A DNA stretch of 64,000 nt from Nitrososphaera sp. Its GTDB lineage: Archaea; Thermoproteota; Nitrososphaeria; Nitrososphaerales; Nitrososphaeraceae. The notes below the pieces were generated by a model that saw only the letters and a program-made list of their open reading frames with translations, did no database searches and was not told the DNA's origin. The DNA lies in assembly GCA_029263715.1 (NCBI GenBank), contig JAJUFP010000009.1:35121-99120 (forward strand). The letters are read 5' to 3'. A program made the position numbers and the translations under genes. Shown here piece by piece: positions 16,530-25,027 of the stretch (the first letter of the stretch is position 1; each line of letters opens with the position of its first letter).

Positions 16530-17561
16530 CTGGACTGGCAGGTAGACTTTTTTCCTTGCATCCTCAAGGCTGTTTCGTTCTATAACAAGACCCTGCCGCT
16601 TGAGGTCGTCTACGGCCGCCTGCACCGTCCTTCTTGGCAGGTGGCTTAGGCTCATCAGCTCGCCCTGCTCTACGGGGTGCTTTGTCTTGATTATGTAATA
16701 GATGAACTTGGATGCCGGGCCACCCTCTGGATTTCTGCGGATGTATGAAACGCCAAAAGCTGATTTTGAAAGAAAGCCTCGCCTTTGGGATTCAACCGAT
16801 GCTATGGAATCCTGGTGTATCTCTGCAAGGTTCACGCGCTGCCCAAACTCTGCAATGAGGGCGGACTGCTGCGATTCAAGGGGTGCCTCAAAAATGAACG
16901 TTGAAGGAGGGTACTCGTTGGTGATGGCGCCAACAAAACTCCACTTGACAAGGCCCTTCTCGTCGTATATGCCGACGTTTATCCCCTCATTTGCCTCAAG
17001 GACCACCTTGCTTGAGTTCAATTTGACAGCCTCGCCTATCTTTTGAAGCGTCTTGTCGATGCCAAGCTGGTGCCTTGGATCCTTTCTGCCTACCTTCCAG
17101 TGAAAGTCCAGGCCTGAGGCCTTGACGGCCTCTACTATCTTTTTTTTCTGCTCCATGGTGAGATCAAGGCTGTTTTCGCCTATCTCTATGATGTCAAATC
17201 CAAGATTGGAAGCTTCATTTACAAACTTTTCAAATGAGTTTTCGATGATGGCAAATTCCGTGATGGTGCTTCCAGTTGAGACCTTGATTCCAAAGTCTTG
17301 GTAGAATCTGATCTTTTTCTTCAACCCGTCCTCGGATGCCAGAAGCGGAAAGGCCCCGTAGATCTTGACAATGTCAACAAAGGGTGCAAGTATGGAAAAA
17401 TTCTCGCGGTCAACGCTCTGCAGCCTGTCTATGGTGCACGTTAGGCCCTCCTTGCGGGGCTTTTTTGAGTCCACCCGGTTTTTGACAAGGCCGTCCAGCA
17501 TGATTGTGATATGTGCAGAATTTGCATATATTTCTAGGTTTGTGTCTTCCGTCCTGCACAT
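16515..17561 (-). CDS. Phosphosulfolactate synthase (ComA)-like domain fused to a winged helix
   Basis: Residues about 33-270 match the ComA TIM-barrel family, which adds sulfite to phosphoenolpyruvate to give phosphosulfolactate: KPRKEGLTCTIDR, FVDIVKIYGAFPLL, GSTITEFAI, LGFDIIEIGENSLDL, VVLEANEGINVGIYDEKG and FEAPLESQQ. The C-terminal 75 residues form a winged-helix module (YYIIKTKHPVEQGELMSLSH, RRTVQAAVDDLKRQGLV). A regulator built on a sulfonate-binding barrel is plausible. An internal ATG at 17501 may be the real start because the TATA (TATAAT, minus strand) is close to 17561. Divergent from sulfonate-type transporter genes. Confidence 0.75.
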   Translation of the reverse strand: MCRTEDTNLEIYANSAHITIMLDGLVKNRVDSKKPRKEGLTCTIDRLQSVDRENFSILAPFVDIVKIYGAFPLLASEDGLKKKIRFYQDFGIKVSTGSTITEFAIIENSFEKFVNEASNLGFDIIEIGENSLDLTMEQKKKIVEAVKASGLDFHWKVGRKDPRHQLGIDKTLQKIGEAVKLNSSKVVLEANEGINVGIYDEKGLVKWSFVGAITNEYPPSTFIFEAPLESQQSALIAEFGQRVNLAEIHQDSIASVESQRRGFLSKSAFGVSYIRRNPEGGPASKFIYYIIKTKHPVEQGELMSLSHLPRRTVQAAVDDLKRQGLVIERNSLEDARKKVYLPVQSDWL

Positions 17562-17595
17562 TTGATCTCAATTATATTGCTCCCAGATTGCTAGA

Positions 17596-18657
17596 TTGCA
17601 GGTGGATTCAAAGGTCAAGCTGGGCATATCAGCCGCGATAGTGATCTTTGTCGTCGGCTCTTCTCTGGCGCTCAGCGACAAGCCGCTTTTCTCTTCTGAC
17701 AGGACCGATTCTGGGCCGTCAGACGTCCTTAGGATCGGCTACTTTCCTAACTTTAACCACGCCCAGGCAGTCATCGGGGTTGGAAACGGTGACTACCAGA
17801 GGGAGCTGGGCAACATCCGAGTCGAGCGGCAGGTCTTTAACGCCGGCCCGGCGGCAGTTGAGGCGCTCCTTGCAGGACAGATCGATGTTGCGTATGTCGG
17901 GCCCAACCCCGCGATAAATGGATACTTGGCGTCGGAAGGGCAGATAAAAGTGATCGGCGGCGTCTCAAGTGGTGGCGCGGTGTTTGTTGTTAGAAACGAT
18001 GCTGGCATCGATTCGGCCGATGACCTGGCAGGAAAGAAACTGGCATCGCCTCAGCTTGGAAATACGCAGGATGTATCCTTGCGGACCTATCTTCATGACA
18101 ACGGCTACGACGTCCGGCTTCTTGGAGGCGACCCGCAGATAGTTCCGGCAAAGCCTGGAGACATACTGACCCTCATGATCAAAAAGGAGATCGACGGCGC
18201 ATGGGTTCCAGAACCGTGGGGCGCAAGGCTGGTGAGGGAGGCCAACTCAAGCATATTCCTCGATGAGCGCCAGCTCTGGCCGGAAGGAAAATTCTCAACC
18301 TCGCTTATCATCTGCCAGGCAGACTACCTGCAAAACAACCCGGATACCATAAAAAAACTACTCTCCGCGCATGTGGAAGAAACTGCATGGATAAATGCCA
18401 ACAAAGAAGGGGCCATACGGGCCTTTAGCGTCGAGATTGAAAAAATAATTGGAAGCGAGATCCCATCCGAGGACCTTCTTGACGCGCTGGGCAGGATGGA
18501 GTTCACGTACGACCCGCTTAAAGAGTCTGTAAACAAGGCGGCCAGCGATGCCTTTGAAGTGGGGCTCCTTGGCGATGTGGAGCCTGACCTTGATGGCATG
18601 TTTGACCTGCGGCTGTTAAACCAGGTTCTTGTGGAAAAAGGCCTGCCGCCTCTGTAA
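17596..18657 (+). CDS. ABC transporter substrate-binding protein, sulfonate/nitrate/taurine type (SsuA/TauA-like)
   Basis: An N-terminal hydrophobic segment (residues 8-27, LGISAAIVIFVVGSSLALSD) is followed by the SBP fold: DVLRIGYFPNFNHAQAVIGV, FNAGPAAVEALLAGQIDVAYVGPNPAINGY, DSADDLAGKKLASPQLGNTQDVSLR, and ALVPEPWG-like DGAWVPEPWGARL. The PNP.I and G.TQD signatures are usual for aliphatic sulfonate and nitrate/taurine binders. TTG start about 24 nt after ATTATATT, so leaderless. The TATA region is shared with the divergent ComA-like gene. Confidence 0.88.
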   Translation: MQVDSKVKLGISAAIVIFVVGSSLALSDKPLFSSDRTDSGPSDVLRIGYFPNFNHAQAVIGVGNGDYQRELGNIRVERQVFNAGPAAVEALLAGQIDVAYVGPNPAINGYLASEGQIKVIGGVSSGGAVFVVRNDAGIDSADDLAGKKLASPQLGNTQDVSLRTYLHDNGYDVRLLGGDPQIVPAKPGDILTLMIKKEIDGAWVPEPWGARLVREANSSIFLDERQLWPEGKFSTSLIICQADYLQNNPDTIKKLLSAHVEETAWINANKEGAIRAFSVEIEKIIGSEIPSEDLLDALGRMEFTYDPLKESVNKAASDAFEVGLLGDVEPDLDGMFDLRLLNQVLVEKGLPPL

Positions 18658-18768
18658 AATGCGCCAAAATTTCGCCAATTGCTCATACATTGCGCATATG
18701 ATGCCGGTTATATTGGATCAAATGCAATGGCCTGTAACAACTGGATGCCAAATTAACGGGGATTAAAT

Positions 18769-19581
18769 TTGCAAAAGGCTGAAGCAGAACTGCAACCAAT
18801 CAAAAGGGAATCAACGATAAACGATGTTGCCAGCATTGCCCTGTTTCTGGCCGCATTTGGCGGCGTCTGGCAGGTGATCTATCTGCTGGGGATCTTCCCA
18901 CAGGCATCACTGCCGTCGCCGCTGTTTGTGGCAAGATCCTTTGCCGACCTGGTGGTTGGTGGCGAGCTTGGGATTGGAGTCCTTGTCACCATGGGCAGGC
19001 TGTTGGCAGGCTTTACCATCTCCATAATCATTGGCGGCGCCGTCGGGCTTGCCATGGTCCGCTTCAAGGATTTTGGCAAGACCATGGGGTCGTTTTCTGT
19101 GGGCTTGCAGTCCTTCCCCAGCATTGCATGGGTGCCGTTTACCATCCTGCTCATCGGCTTTAACGACTTTGGCATACTCTTTGTGCTGGTGATAAGCTCC
19201 GTCTTTTCCGTGATGATGTCCACCTACAGCGGGATCCGAAACATCCCGCCGATTTACCTGCGGGCCGCAAGAAACATGGGGGCAAGTGGCTTTGCACTCT
19301 TTCGTCATGTGATGATCCCGGCGGCAACACCGTCTCTGATAATAGGCGTTCGTCAGGCCTGGTCTTTTGCCTGGCACGCGCTGATAGGAGCAGAGATCCT
19401 CATATCCCTTGTCGGTCTGGGCCACATCCTTAGCGTGGGCCGGGAGTTCATAAACATGGGCTGGATAATGGCCACCATGATAGTCATCTTTGTCATCGGC
19501 ATGGCCGTGGACAGGATTCTCTTTTACAAACTTGAAGAGCGCATCAGGTCCAGATGGGGGCTGAACCAGCACTCAGAATAA
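18769..19581 (+). CDS. ABC transporter permease, sulfonate/nitrate/taurine type (SsuC/TauC-like)
   Basis: BPD-type permease with about six TM helices starting at SIALFLAAFGGVWQVIYLLG. The family segments LLAGFTISIIIGGAVGLAM, SFPSIAWVPFTILLIGF and the EAA-like loop YLRAARNMGASGFALFRHVMIPAATPSLIIGVRQAWS are clear. It follows the binding protein by 111 bp on the same strand. No ATP-binding subunit is adjacent, so the transporter must share one encoded elsewhere. Its stop abuts the convergent pterin dehydratase gene with no spacer. Confidence 0.9.
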   Translation: MQKAEAELQPIKRESTINDVASIALFLAAFGGVWQVIYLLGIFPQASLPSPLFVARSFADLVVGGELGIGVLVTMGRLLAGFTISIIIGGAVGLAMVRFKDFGKTMGSFSVGLQSFPSIAWVPFTILLIGFNDFGILFVLVISSVFSVMMSTYSGIRNIPPIYLRAARNMGASGFALFRHVMIPAATPSLIIGVRQAWSFAWHALIGAEILISLVGLGHILSVGREFINMGWIMATMIVIFVIGMAVDRILFYKLEERIRSRWGLNQHSE

Positions 19582-19881
19582 CTAGCTGCCGAATATCTCG
19601 CTTATCTTTCTTGCCAGCATCACGTCATAGTTGCTTATCTTGTTGCCGATATCGTGGGTAACAAGGTCTATGGAGACTCGGTTGTAGACGTTGAACCATT
19701 CTGGATGGTGGTTCAGCTTTTCGGCCTCGATGGCAACCCGCGTCATAAAGGCAAAGGCCTGGGCAAAGTCTTCAAACTCAAAAGTCCTGCTGAGCTTGCC
19801 GTTGATTACCTTCCAGCCTGCAAGTTCTGAGAGATTTTTGTCCAGCTCTTGCTTTGAAAGTTCCCGGTAATCTTCCTGCAT
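19582..19881 (-). CDS. Pterin-4a-carbinolamine dehydratase (PCD/DCoH family)
   Basis: Small enzyme that dehydrates 4a-hydroxytetrahydrobiopterin, or an assembly factor for molybdopterin-type enzymes. Core motif: EKLNHHPEWFNVYNRVSIDLVTHD (catalytic His-His with the HPEW signature), preceded by LAGWKVINGKLSRTFEFEDFAQAFAFM. Length 99 aa is typical. It is convergent with the permease gene at zero spacing. No aromatic hydroxylase is nearby, so the physiological pterin is unclear. Confidence 0.93.
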   Translation of the reverse strand: MQEDYRELSKQELDKNLSELAGWKVINGKLSRTFEFEDFAQAFAFMTRVAIEAEKLNHHPEWFNVYNRVSIDLVTHDIGNKISNYDVMLARKISEIFGS

Positions 19882-19935
19882 AACAAACAGACGGTTTTCG
19901 TAACTAATACGCTTTGCCCAAAAAAGTGGGAGGAT

Positions 19936-21333
19936 TTAGGCCCTCTTGGACCTTCTAAGGTAGAAGATGACGGCCATCATGCCGAGTGCCGCTGCCATGG
20001 AAGCAATGCCCACCGGGAATTCAGGGACCACCTGGATGCTTGACTGGACCGATTCCCCTGAAGCGTTGATCTTCTCTACCCTGACGGTGAAGGAGCCCTG
20101 CGCGTTGAACGTGACATCCTGCGAGGATATGCCTTCGGGGGTTGTTACACCGCCGCTGCGAGAGAGCTCGTTGCCCTGGTTATCGAGTATGACCAGCTCA
20201 TAGGTTGCTGCAGATCTGGGCGTACCGTCCTTGTCGGCGATCTTGACACCAAACGGAATTGGCTGATCCGGGAATATGGATTCTGGAATGGTCAAAGTGA
20301 CTTTGTAACTGCTCGAGTCTGCATCAAGCTGCATTATGCTTACCATCTTTTCAGGATCCGGCGGGCTAAGGGTGAAGACCGCCTGAGACGGGGTTCTGTC
20401 TTCCGACCTGATCTGGTTTGCCAGATTCTCAAGGTGCTGCTTTGAGATGGTAAAGTGAACCACGGTCTCGTTCTCGCCAAAGTTGTCCACAAAGACCGGT
20501 GTATCTATGCCGTTGACGGTGCCGCTAAGGGATTCTTTGTCAAATTCAGAGAGTGTCTTTGGAATGAACACCTCTGTGTGAAGCATGCCAATCCTGCTGA
20601 CCATGTCTGATTTCCAGTCAAAGGGCATGGAGAACTTGATGGTCTTGGTGGCCTCGTCGTAACTGGAGTTGTCGATGGCGCCGTAATAGTTTCTGACCTT
20701 CACCTGTTGGGTTTGACCATCAACTGGGACATCGATAGTCTGCTCCCTTCCTGGAGTTACCCATACGTCGTATTTTAACACTGGCTCAACCTGCGTCCTG
20801 GTAGTTCCTACCGTGTGTATCTCTACAAACAGGTTGTAAAGGCCCGGTTCTGTAAAGATGGGGCCACGAACCTCGACAGGCTGGCCTCGGTTCCATATGC
20901 CGCCATACTGGAATTCTGGCTCGCCTTTTGCAACCGCTGCTTCTGTTTTCTCTGGGACTATCTTGATAAGTAAGTTGCCGTTAGGATCATAAAAGAAGCC
21001 CTGTCCGCCATACATTCCACCTTCCGTGGAAATGGGGATCTCCTTGCCATCTTTCATGAAGAATATCCTGTATGTCACTTCCTTGAAATTTTCATTAGTG
21101 TTCTCGTCAAAGAACCTTGCAGTGATAAAGACCGGCTGACTTGCATCGGTCACCACCGGCGGGTCAAGCTTCAGAAAGAGACTTGCCTTTTTACCACCAA
21201 AATCTGCAGCCGGTGGCTGCATACCGCCGTGCGCAAATGCTCCTGGCAGAGCCGGGACAACGATCAGCATCGATGCAAAAAATGCGATCGCCAAAACTGG
21301 ACGTAGGGGAAACCTCTTCGGATCGGAAAACAT
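19936..21333 (-). CDS. Large surface-anchored protein with PEF-like C-terminal sorting signal
   Basis: N-terminal signal (ALAIAFFASMLIVVPALPGAFA, cut before HGGM likely), about 410 residues of beta-sandwich-like repeats, and a C-terminal tripartite end: VVPEFPVGIASM, a hydrophobic stretch, then RRSKRA. This resembles archaeal PEF-CTERM signals handled by archaeosortases, or a simple C-terminal anchor. Segments such as IPFGVKIADKDGTPRSAATY resemble Ig-like folds. Probably exposed outside the cell. No archaeosortase gene is in the window. Substrate or role unknown. Confidence 0.75.
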   Translation of the reverse strand: MFSDPKRFPLRPVLAIAFFASMLIVVPALPGAFAHGGMQPPAADFGGKKASLFLKLDPPVVTDASQPVFITARFFDENTNENFKEVTYRIFFMKDGKEIPISTEGGMYGGQGFFYDPNGNLLIKIVPEKTEAAVAKGEPEFQYGGIWNRGQPVEVRGPIFTEPGLYNLFVEIHTVGTTRTQVEPVLKYDVWVTPGREQTIDVPVDGQTQQVKVRNYYGAIDNSSYDEATKTIKFSMPFDWKSDMVSRIGMLHTEVFIPKTLSEFDKESLSGTVNGIDTPVFVDNFGENETVVHFTISKQHLENLANQIRSEDRTPSQAVFTLSPPDPEKMVSIMQLDADSSSYKVTLTIPESIFPDQPIPFGVKIADKDGTPRSAATYELVILDNQGNELSRSGGVTTPEGISSQDVTFNAQGSFTVRVEKINASGESVQSSIQVVPEFPVGIASMAAALGMMAVIFYLRRSKRA

Positions 21334-21433
21334 CTCAATAGCAATTTTCTTTTGCGGTATATATCTGTAATTTCTGTTTCCTGAGCTTCAAATACTATTA
21401 ATATCGAGCTACCAAACTGACCTGCAAACCGTC

Positions 21434-21508
21434 GGAGGGGTTGTCTAGACTGGTTAGGATACCTGCCTTACACGCAGGTGGTCATGGGTTCAAATCCCAT
21501 CCCCTCCA
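21434..21508 (+). tRNA. tRNA-Val (UAC)
   Basis: Full cloverleaf: acceptor GGAGGGG/CCCCTCC, D-arm with GG in the loop, anticodon stem CCTGC/GCAGG with loop CTTACAC (anticodon TAC), variable loop TGGTC, T-arm ATGGG-TTCAAAT-CCCAT, discriminator A. CCA is not encoded and there is no intron. A TATA-like CTATTAATATC lies about 30 nt upstream (near 21397-21407). Confidence 0.97.
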
Positions 21509-21748
21509 CTCTAAGTTTATGCAGACAAAAACGAAGAGTGTTGTTTTTAGAATTCTCTTGTAAACAACCAACATTCCGTGTTTAATGGTGTGATTTGCAA
21601 TGCGGTATGCTGCGTTGGCCCTTTGGAATGGTTGAGATATGTTAATTGTGTTCTATGTACCGTTCTAATTATCCGCACCATTAAGTGATAAATGAACAAC
21701 ATTTTTCCAAATAACAAATATTTTATTTTATTAATGCCTACAATTTGT

Positions 21749-22951
21749 ATGAAGATAGATGTTCCTAGTTATTTTGAAAGACTAGGTTCGATCAATATTC
21801 ATCCTTTGCAGAGGGTTTACGAACTCGACTCCGGCAAGGCAAATGGCTCTCATATTCATCACAAAGCTGTTAGAGAATTTAGCTACGGTGAAATTTCCAA
21901 CATCCTAAACGATCTTGCTGTAGTAATTCCAATCAAGAATGGAAATCTAAAGATCTTGGAAGGAGTTCTATCCGGCATTCCTAACGAATGTCTGGTAGTA
22001 ATAGTATCAAACAGCAGTAGAATACCCATAGATAAGTATCAAGTAGAGATCAATGCCATCAGGCAGCTTGTAAGATTTACCGATAAGCGGATGGTGGTAA
22101 TACATCAAAGTGATCAAGGGCTCAAACAAGCCTTCAAGAAGGTGGGCTACCGCTCGATTCTTGATTCTCGGGGAAATATCATAGACGGAAGAACAGGAGC
22201 TTTGATAATTGGGGTGCTCATTGCCAAGATGTTCCACAGGGAATATGTGGGATTCATAGATGGCAGCAACTATCTTCCGGGGGCAGCAAATGAATATGTC
22301 AAGATTTTCGCCGCCGGCTTTGGCATGTCTAACACACCATACACCAACGTCAGAGTCTCTTGGTCCCACAGGCCTATGATAAAAGATAACTCCTTGCATT
22401 TTGCCAAGTGGGAAAGGGTCTCTAAAGAAGAGAACAGGTATCTAAATACGATCCTCTCATCCATAACTGGATTTGAAACTGATATTATTGTTACCGCAAG
22501 TTCCGGTGACCATGCACTTTCAATGCCCCTTGCAGAATGTCTACACTTTTCCACAGGAATGCCAATAGAACAGTATGAATTGATAGATATATTTGAAAAA
22601 TTCGGCGGACTAGTTGCAGACCGTCCTCAGGCAACACATGAGGTCGAAGTATTTCAGATAGAATCAAGAAATCCGCATTTTAAGGATGTAGACAAAGACA
22701 ATGATAACTCGACAGGAATGCTTGAAACTTTTCTCCTGAACCTCTATCGTAGCAAGATCTGTTCTTACTCTTTGAAAAAAATACTTGATCAAGTGAGGAA
22801 GGGGACATCTGTAGAAAAAAATCCTGACGCGTCAAGAAAATCGATGCTCAAGAGTCGACTATTAGAACCGATAAAGTCCGTTCAGATTTCAGAATTCAAG
22901 AAAGAATTACTTGACAAATCTAAAACGTTTACCAGATTTGGTTCGCTATAA
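21749..22951 (+). CDS. mpgS: Mannosyl-3-phosphoglycerate synthase (GT55)
   Basis: Glycosyltransferase that joins GDP-mannose and 3-phosphoglycerate, the first step to the compatible solute mannosylglycerate. Family blocks are clear: ERLGSINIHPLQRVYELDSG, LAVVIPIKNGNLKILEGVLSG, VVIVSNSSR, RTGALIIGVLIAKMFHREYVGFIDGSNY, PGAANEYVKIFAAGFGMS and FETDIIVTASSGDHALSMPLAE. The ATG at 21749 fits the family's N-terminus (MKIDVPSYFERLG); an upstream frame from 21692 adds an AT-rich tail without family similarity. The partner phosphatase (mpgP) is not next to it. The flanks are noncoding or lineage-specific. Confidence 0.92.
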   Translation: MKIDVPSYFERLGSINIHPLQRVYELDSGKANGSHIHHKAVREFSYGEISNILNDLAVVIPIKNGNLKILEGVLSGIPNECLVVIVSNSSRIPIDKYQVEINAIRQLVRFTDKRMVVIHQSDQGLKQAFKKVGYRSILDSRGNIIDGRTGALIIGVLIAKMFHREYVGFIDGSNYLPGAANEYVKIFAAGFGMSNTPYTNVRVSWSHRPMIKDNSLHFAKWERVSKEENRYLNTILSSITGFETDIIVTASSGDHALSMPLAECLHFSTGMPIEQYELIDIFEKFGGLVADRPQATHEVEVFQIESRNPHFKDVDKDNDNSTGMLETFLLNLYRSKICSYSLKKILDQVRKGTSVEKNPDASRKSMLKSRLLEPIKSVQISEFKKELLDKSKTFTRFGSL

Positions 22952-23016
22952 TTGCATATTTGTTATATTCTTGCAGTGCATGAAAAATATTTAGCGTACT
23001 GCACTCACTATTAAGC

Positions 23017-23541
23017 ATGGGTCAAGGAAGTTCGAATGAAAGCATCACTTTTCGCATAAATTCGAACTACTTGTCAGACCTGCGTCGGCTCGCTGACGAA
23101 GAAAAGATCAGCCTAAACACCCTTGTAAACCAAATCTTGAAAAGCTATGTTGACTGGGAAAGCATTGCTGTAAAGGCGGGGTTTGCCGTCTTTCAAAAGG
23201 AAGTTGTAAAGGAGCTTTTCAACGCTGTGGATCAGAATACCCTGCAGCAGATTGCGATGCGTACGGCAGACAAATCCAGGGACACACTTCTGCTTATGAA
23301 AGGTGCAACAAATCTGGATGCAGCCCTCTCTCTTTTGAATAGTAGGTCTAGAAAGGCAGGCTTTAGTTACAGAGAGTTTCACGAACCTGATGGACGACGT
23401 ATAGTGATTCAGCATGACATGGGCATCAATTACTCGACTTTTTTCAAAACACACAATGAAAGGATGTTCAATAACGCCGGCTATTCGGTCAAAGTCGATA
23501 TAACAGAAAGCTCTACAATTATCAAGATACTGGATAAATAA
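23017..23541 (+). CDS. Ribbon-helix-helix-like protein with unknown C-terminal domain
   Basis: Residues 9-50 (SITFRINSNYLSDLRRLADE then KISLNTLVNQILKSYVDWE) look like a ribbon-helix-helix DNA-binding domain: a basic beta strand followed by two helices. Residues 60-174 form a domain I do not recognise, with helical QKEVVKELFNAVDQNTLQQI, a beta segment RRIVIQHDMGINYSTFFKTH and a final SVKVDITESSTIIKIL. A transcription factor with a ligand-sensing C-terminus is plausible. A TATA-like AAAATATTTAG lies about 30 nt upstream. Confidence 0.65.
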   Translation: MGQGSSNESITFRINSNYLSDLRRLADEEKISLNTLVNQILKSYVDWESIAVKAGFAVFQKEVVKELFNAVDQNTLQQIAMRTADKSRDTLLLMKGATNLDAALSLLNSRSRKAGFSYREFHEPDGRRIVIQHDMGINYSTFFKTHNERMFNNAGYSVKVDITESSTIIKILDK

Positions 23542-23587
23542 AGTGACAGAATTCGGTTTTCTTGCAAAATAGTTAACGATCCCAAAA

Positions 23588-23899
23588 TTAAGTTATATCC
23601 GGGTTCTGACTTCTAAATTGTCTGAAAATCATTCTCCTGATCTTCCCGAACTTGTTGCTGGTGGCATACAGTTTGACAGAGCCATTGCATTGCGTGCATA
23701 CTTTTTTCCTTCTAGATATGGTAAGATAGCTAAGGGGATAGGTTTTCGAACAGTCAGAGCACCAGTAATAGGTCAAACCACGGATTTGATTGACACCAAG
23801 AGAATGAAATTTTATGCCTTCCCTTAAACAAACCTCTCTTGCGATCTCTATTAGGCTATGGTCGCCTTCCGTCTGCGGACTCATGTTTGGATTTTGCAT
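23588..23899 (-). CDS. Small zinc-ribbon hypothetical protein, 103 aa
   Basis: The central part carries CSDC and CTQC separated by about 22 residues, a zinc-ribbon pattern, followed by a basic C-terminus (KFGKIRRMIFRQFRSQN). The ATG at 23899 begins the sequence MQNPNMSPQ. It faces a 270-bp control region with phased repeats. Nucleic acid binding is likely from the basic tail and ribbon, but unproven. Confidence 0.5.
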   Translation of the reverse strand: MQNPNMSPQTEGDHSLIEIAREVCLREGIKFHSLGVNQIRGLTYYWCSDCSKTYPLSYLTISRRKKVCTQCNGSVKLYATSNKFGKIRRMIFRQFRSQNPDIT

Positions 23900-24169
23900 T
23901 AATCGTTGTTAAATCCGATGTATAAAATGCGTATAATGCATGCAAAATCATGCAAAGTCTTGCAAACTACATTGGTAAGAGAACGGTACCGATTCTTCTC
24001 CGAGTTGCCAAAACTTGGAACCGCCATTCATTTGAACTATATCTATTTTGTTTGATGCAAGTTTTACATGCATACACAACATAATCATGAAATAAAGTTA
24101 TAACTCTGATTGTATAAATCATAATTGTACAGAATATTGCTTAAGTAAAAGAAAATTTAGTATATAGTC
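23900..24169. promoter_or_regulatory. Intergenic control region with phased TGCAAA repeats
   Basis: This gap separates the divergent 23899 and 24170 genes. Three TGCAAA hexamers start at 23941, 23951 and 23961, exactly one DNA turn apart; an ATGCA lies at 23937, and ATGCAAG and CATGCATAC occur again at 24055-24075. The region is strongly AT-rich. The spacing suggests a cooperative DNA-binding protein. No reading frame is supported. Confidence 0.45.
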
Positions 24170-24505
24170 GTGAAGTGGTTCTGTTGTCCGAACTGCAACG
24201 CCTGCTTTCTTGATATGACGCAGTACGATGAGCACATCATGGCATACCACAGCAAAAGCAGGTCCAAATCGCCCCGGCTGGTGGAGGCTGCCATCCGCTC
24301 TCCATACGACTCTGTAGAACGCCTGCGACTGCTCTTAAAAGATGGGTACTTTATTCATCGGATATCGCACCCGCATACCACAAACGGGATAAAATCCACC
24401 ATGGTTGAGCTGATGAAGGGCATGGGCGTGTGCATGATAACCACCTTCGGTGAAGAGGCCGACGCACTGTCTGAGTTCGTGGGCATACCAGTGCCAGTGG
24501 ATTAG
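24170..24505 (+). CDS. C2H2 zinc-finger small protein, 111 aa
   Basis: The N-terminus holds a C2H2-type finger (CPNCNACF, then DEHIMAYH). The rest is a compact alpha/beta region (SVERLRLLLKDGYFIHRISHP, KSTMVELMKGMGVCMITTFG). GTG start. It ends 47 bp before the next gene on the same strand, so the two may be cotranscribed. Nitrososphaera-type genomes contain many such small finger proteins; function unknown. Confidence 0.6.
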   Translation: MKWFCCPNCNACFLDMTQYDEHIMAYHSKSRSKSPRLVEAAIRSPYDSVERLRLLLKDGYFIHRISHPHTTNGIKSTMVELMKGMGVCMITTFGEEADALSEFVGIPVPVD

Positions 24506-24551
24506 ACCCAAGAACCTATTTCTAAGGCTCAAATCCAAAAAGGAAAAGAGG

Positions 24552-25001
24552 ATGGAAACCAAACAAACCGTCGTTATCTCCGGCTCAGACAACATTGTTG
24601 CAGCCATCTCAAGATACCAGTCCAACATCCGGAAAACCTGGTGCGCCTGCGTCGATGCCCGGATTCCTGCCTTTTCCATGAGCGAGGGCGTGAGGCAAGG
24701 CTACATCGCCGCAAAGAATCGGGGAGTGCAGATAAGATACATCACCGAGATCAATTCTGAAAATCTTGCCCAGTGCAAGGAGATCATAAAGTTTGCAGAG
24801 TTGCGCCATCTTGCTGGGATAAAAGCCAGTTTCTCGGTAAGCGAAAGCGAGTTTGTTGCCGGCCTGCGCGGCGGAAAATCCCTAGAAAAACTTGTCTACA
24901 GCAACATCCCGGAAATGGTTGTTCACCAGCAGGGAGTCTTTGAGACATTCTGGAACAACGCAACGCCCGCCCTTGACAGGATAAAAGAGCTTGAAAGCTG
25001 A
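24552..25001 (+). CDS. Stand-alone sensor-type domain, 149 aa
   Basis: The protein runs TKQTVVISGSDNIVAAISRY, WCACVDARIPAFSMSEGVRQ, GYIAAKNRGVQIRYITEINS, NLAQCKEIIKFAELRHLAGI. I recall this pattern, including the ITEI...C.E...AELRHL.GIK run and VYSNIPEMVVHQQGVFETFW, as the N-terminal domain of many Nitrososphaera histidine kinases. Here it has no kinase domain, so it may be a receiver-side adaptor or a degenerate sensor. ATG 24552 is chosen; earlier frame codons overlap the previous gene. Confidence 0.6.
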   Translation: METKQTVVISGSDNIVAAISRYQSNIRKTWCACVDARIPAFSMSEGVRQGYIAAKNRGVQIRYITEINSENLAQCKEIIKFAELRHLAGIKASFSVSESEFVAGLRGGKSLEKLVYSNIPEMVVHQQGVFETFWNNATPALDRIKELES

Positions 25002-25027
25002 TATATCATGCGATTCTTTTGTAAAAC

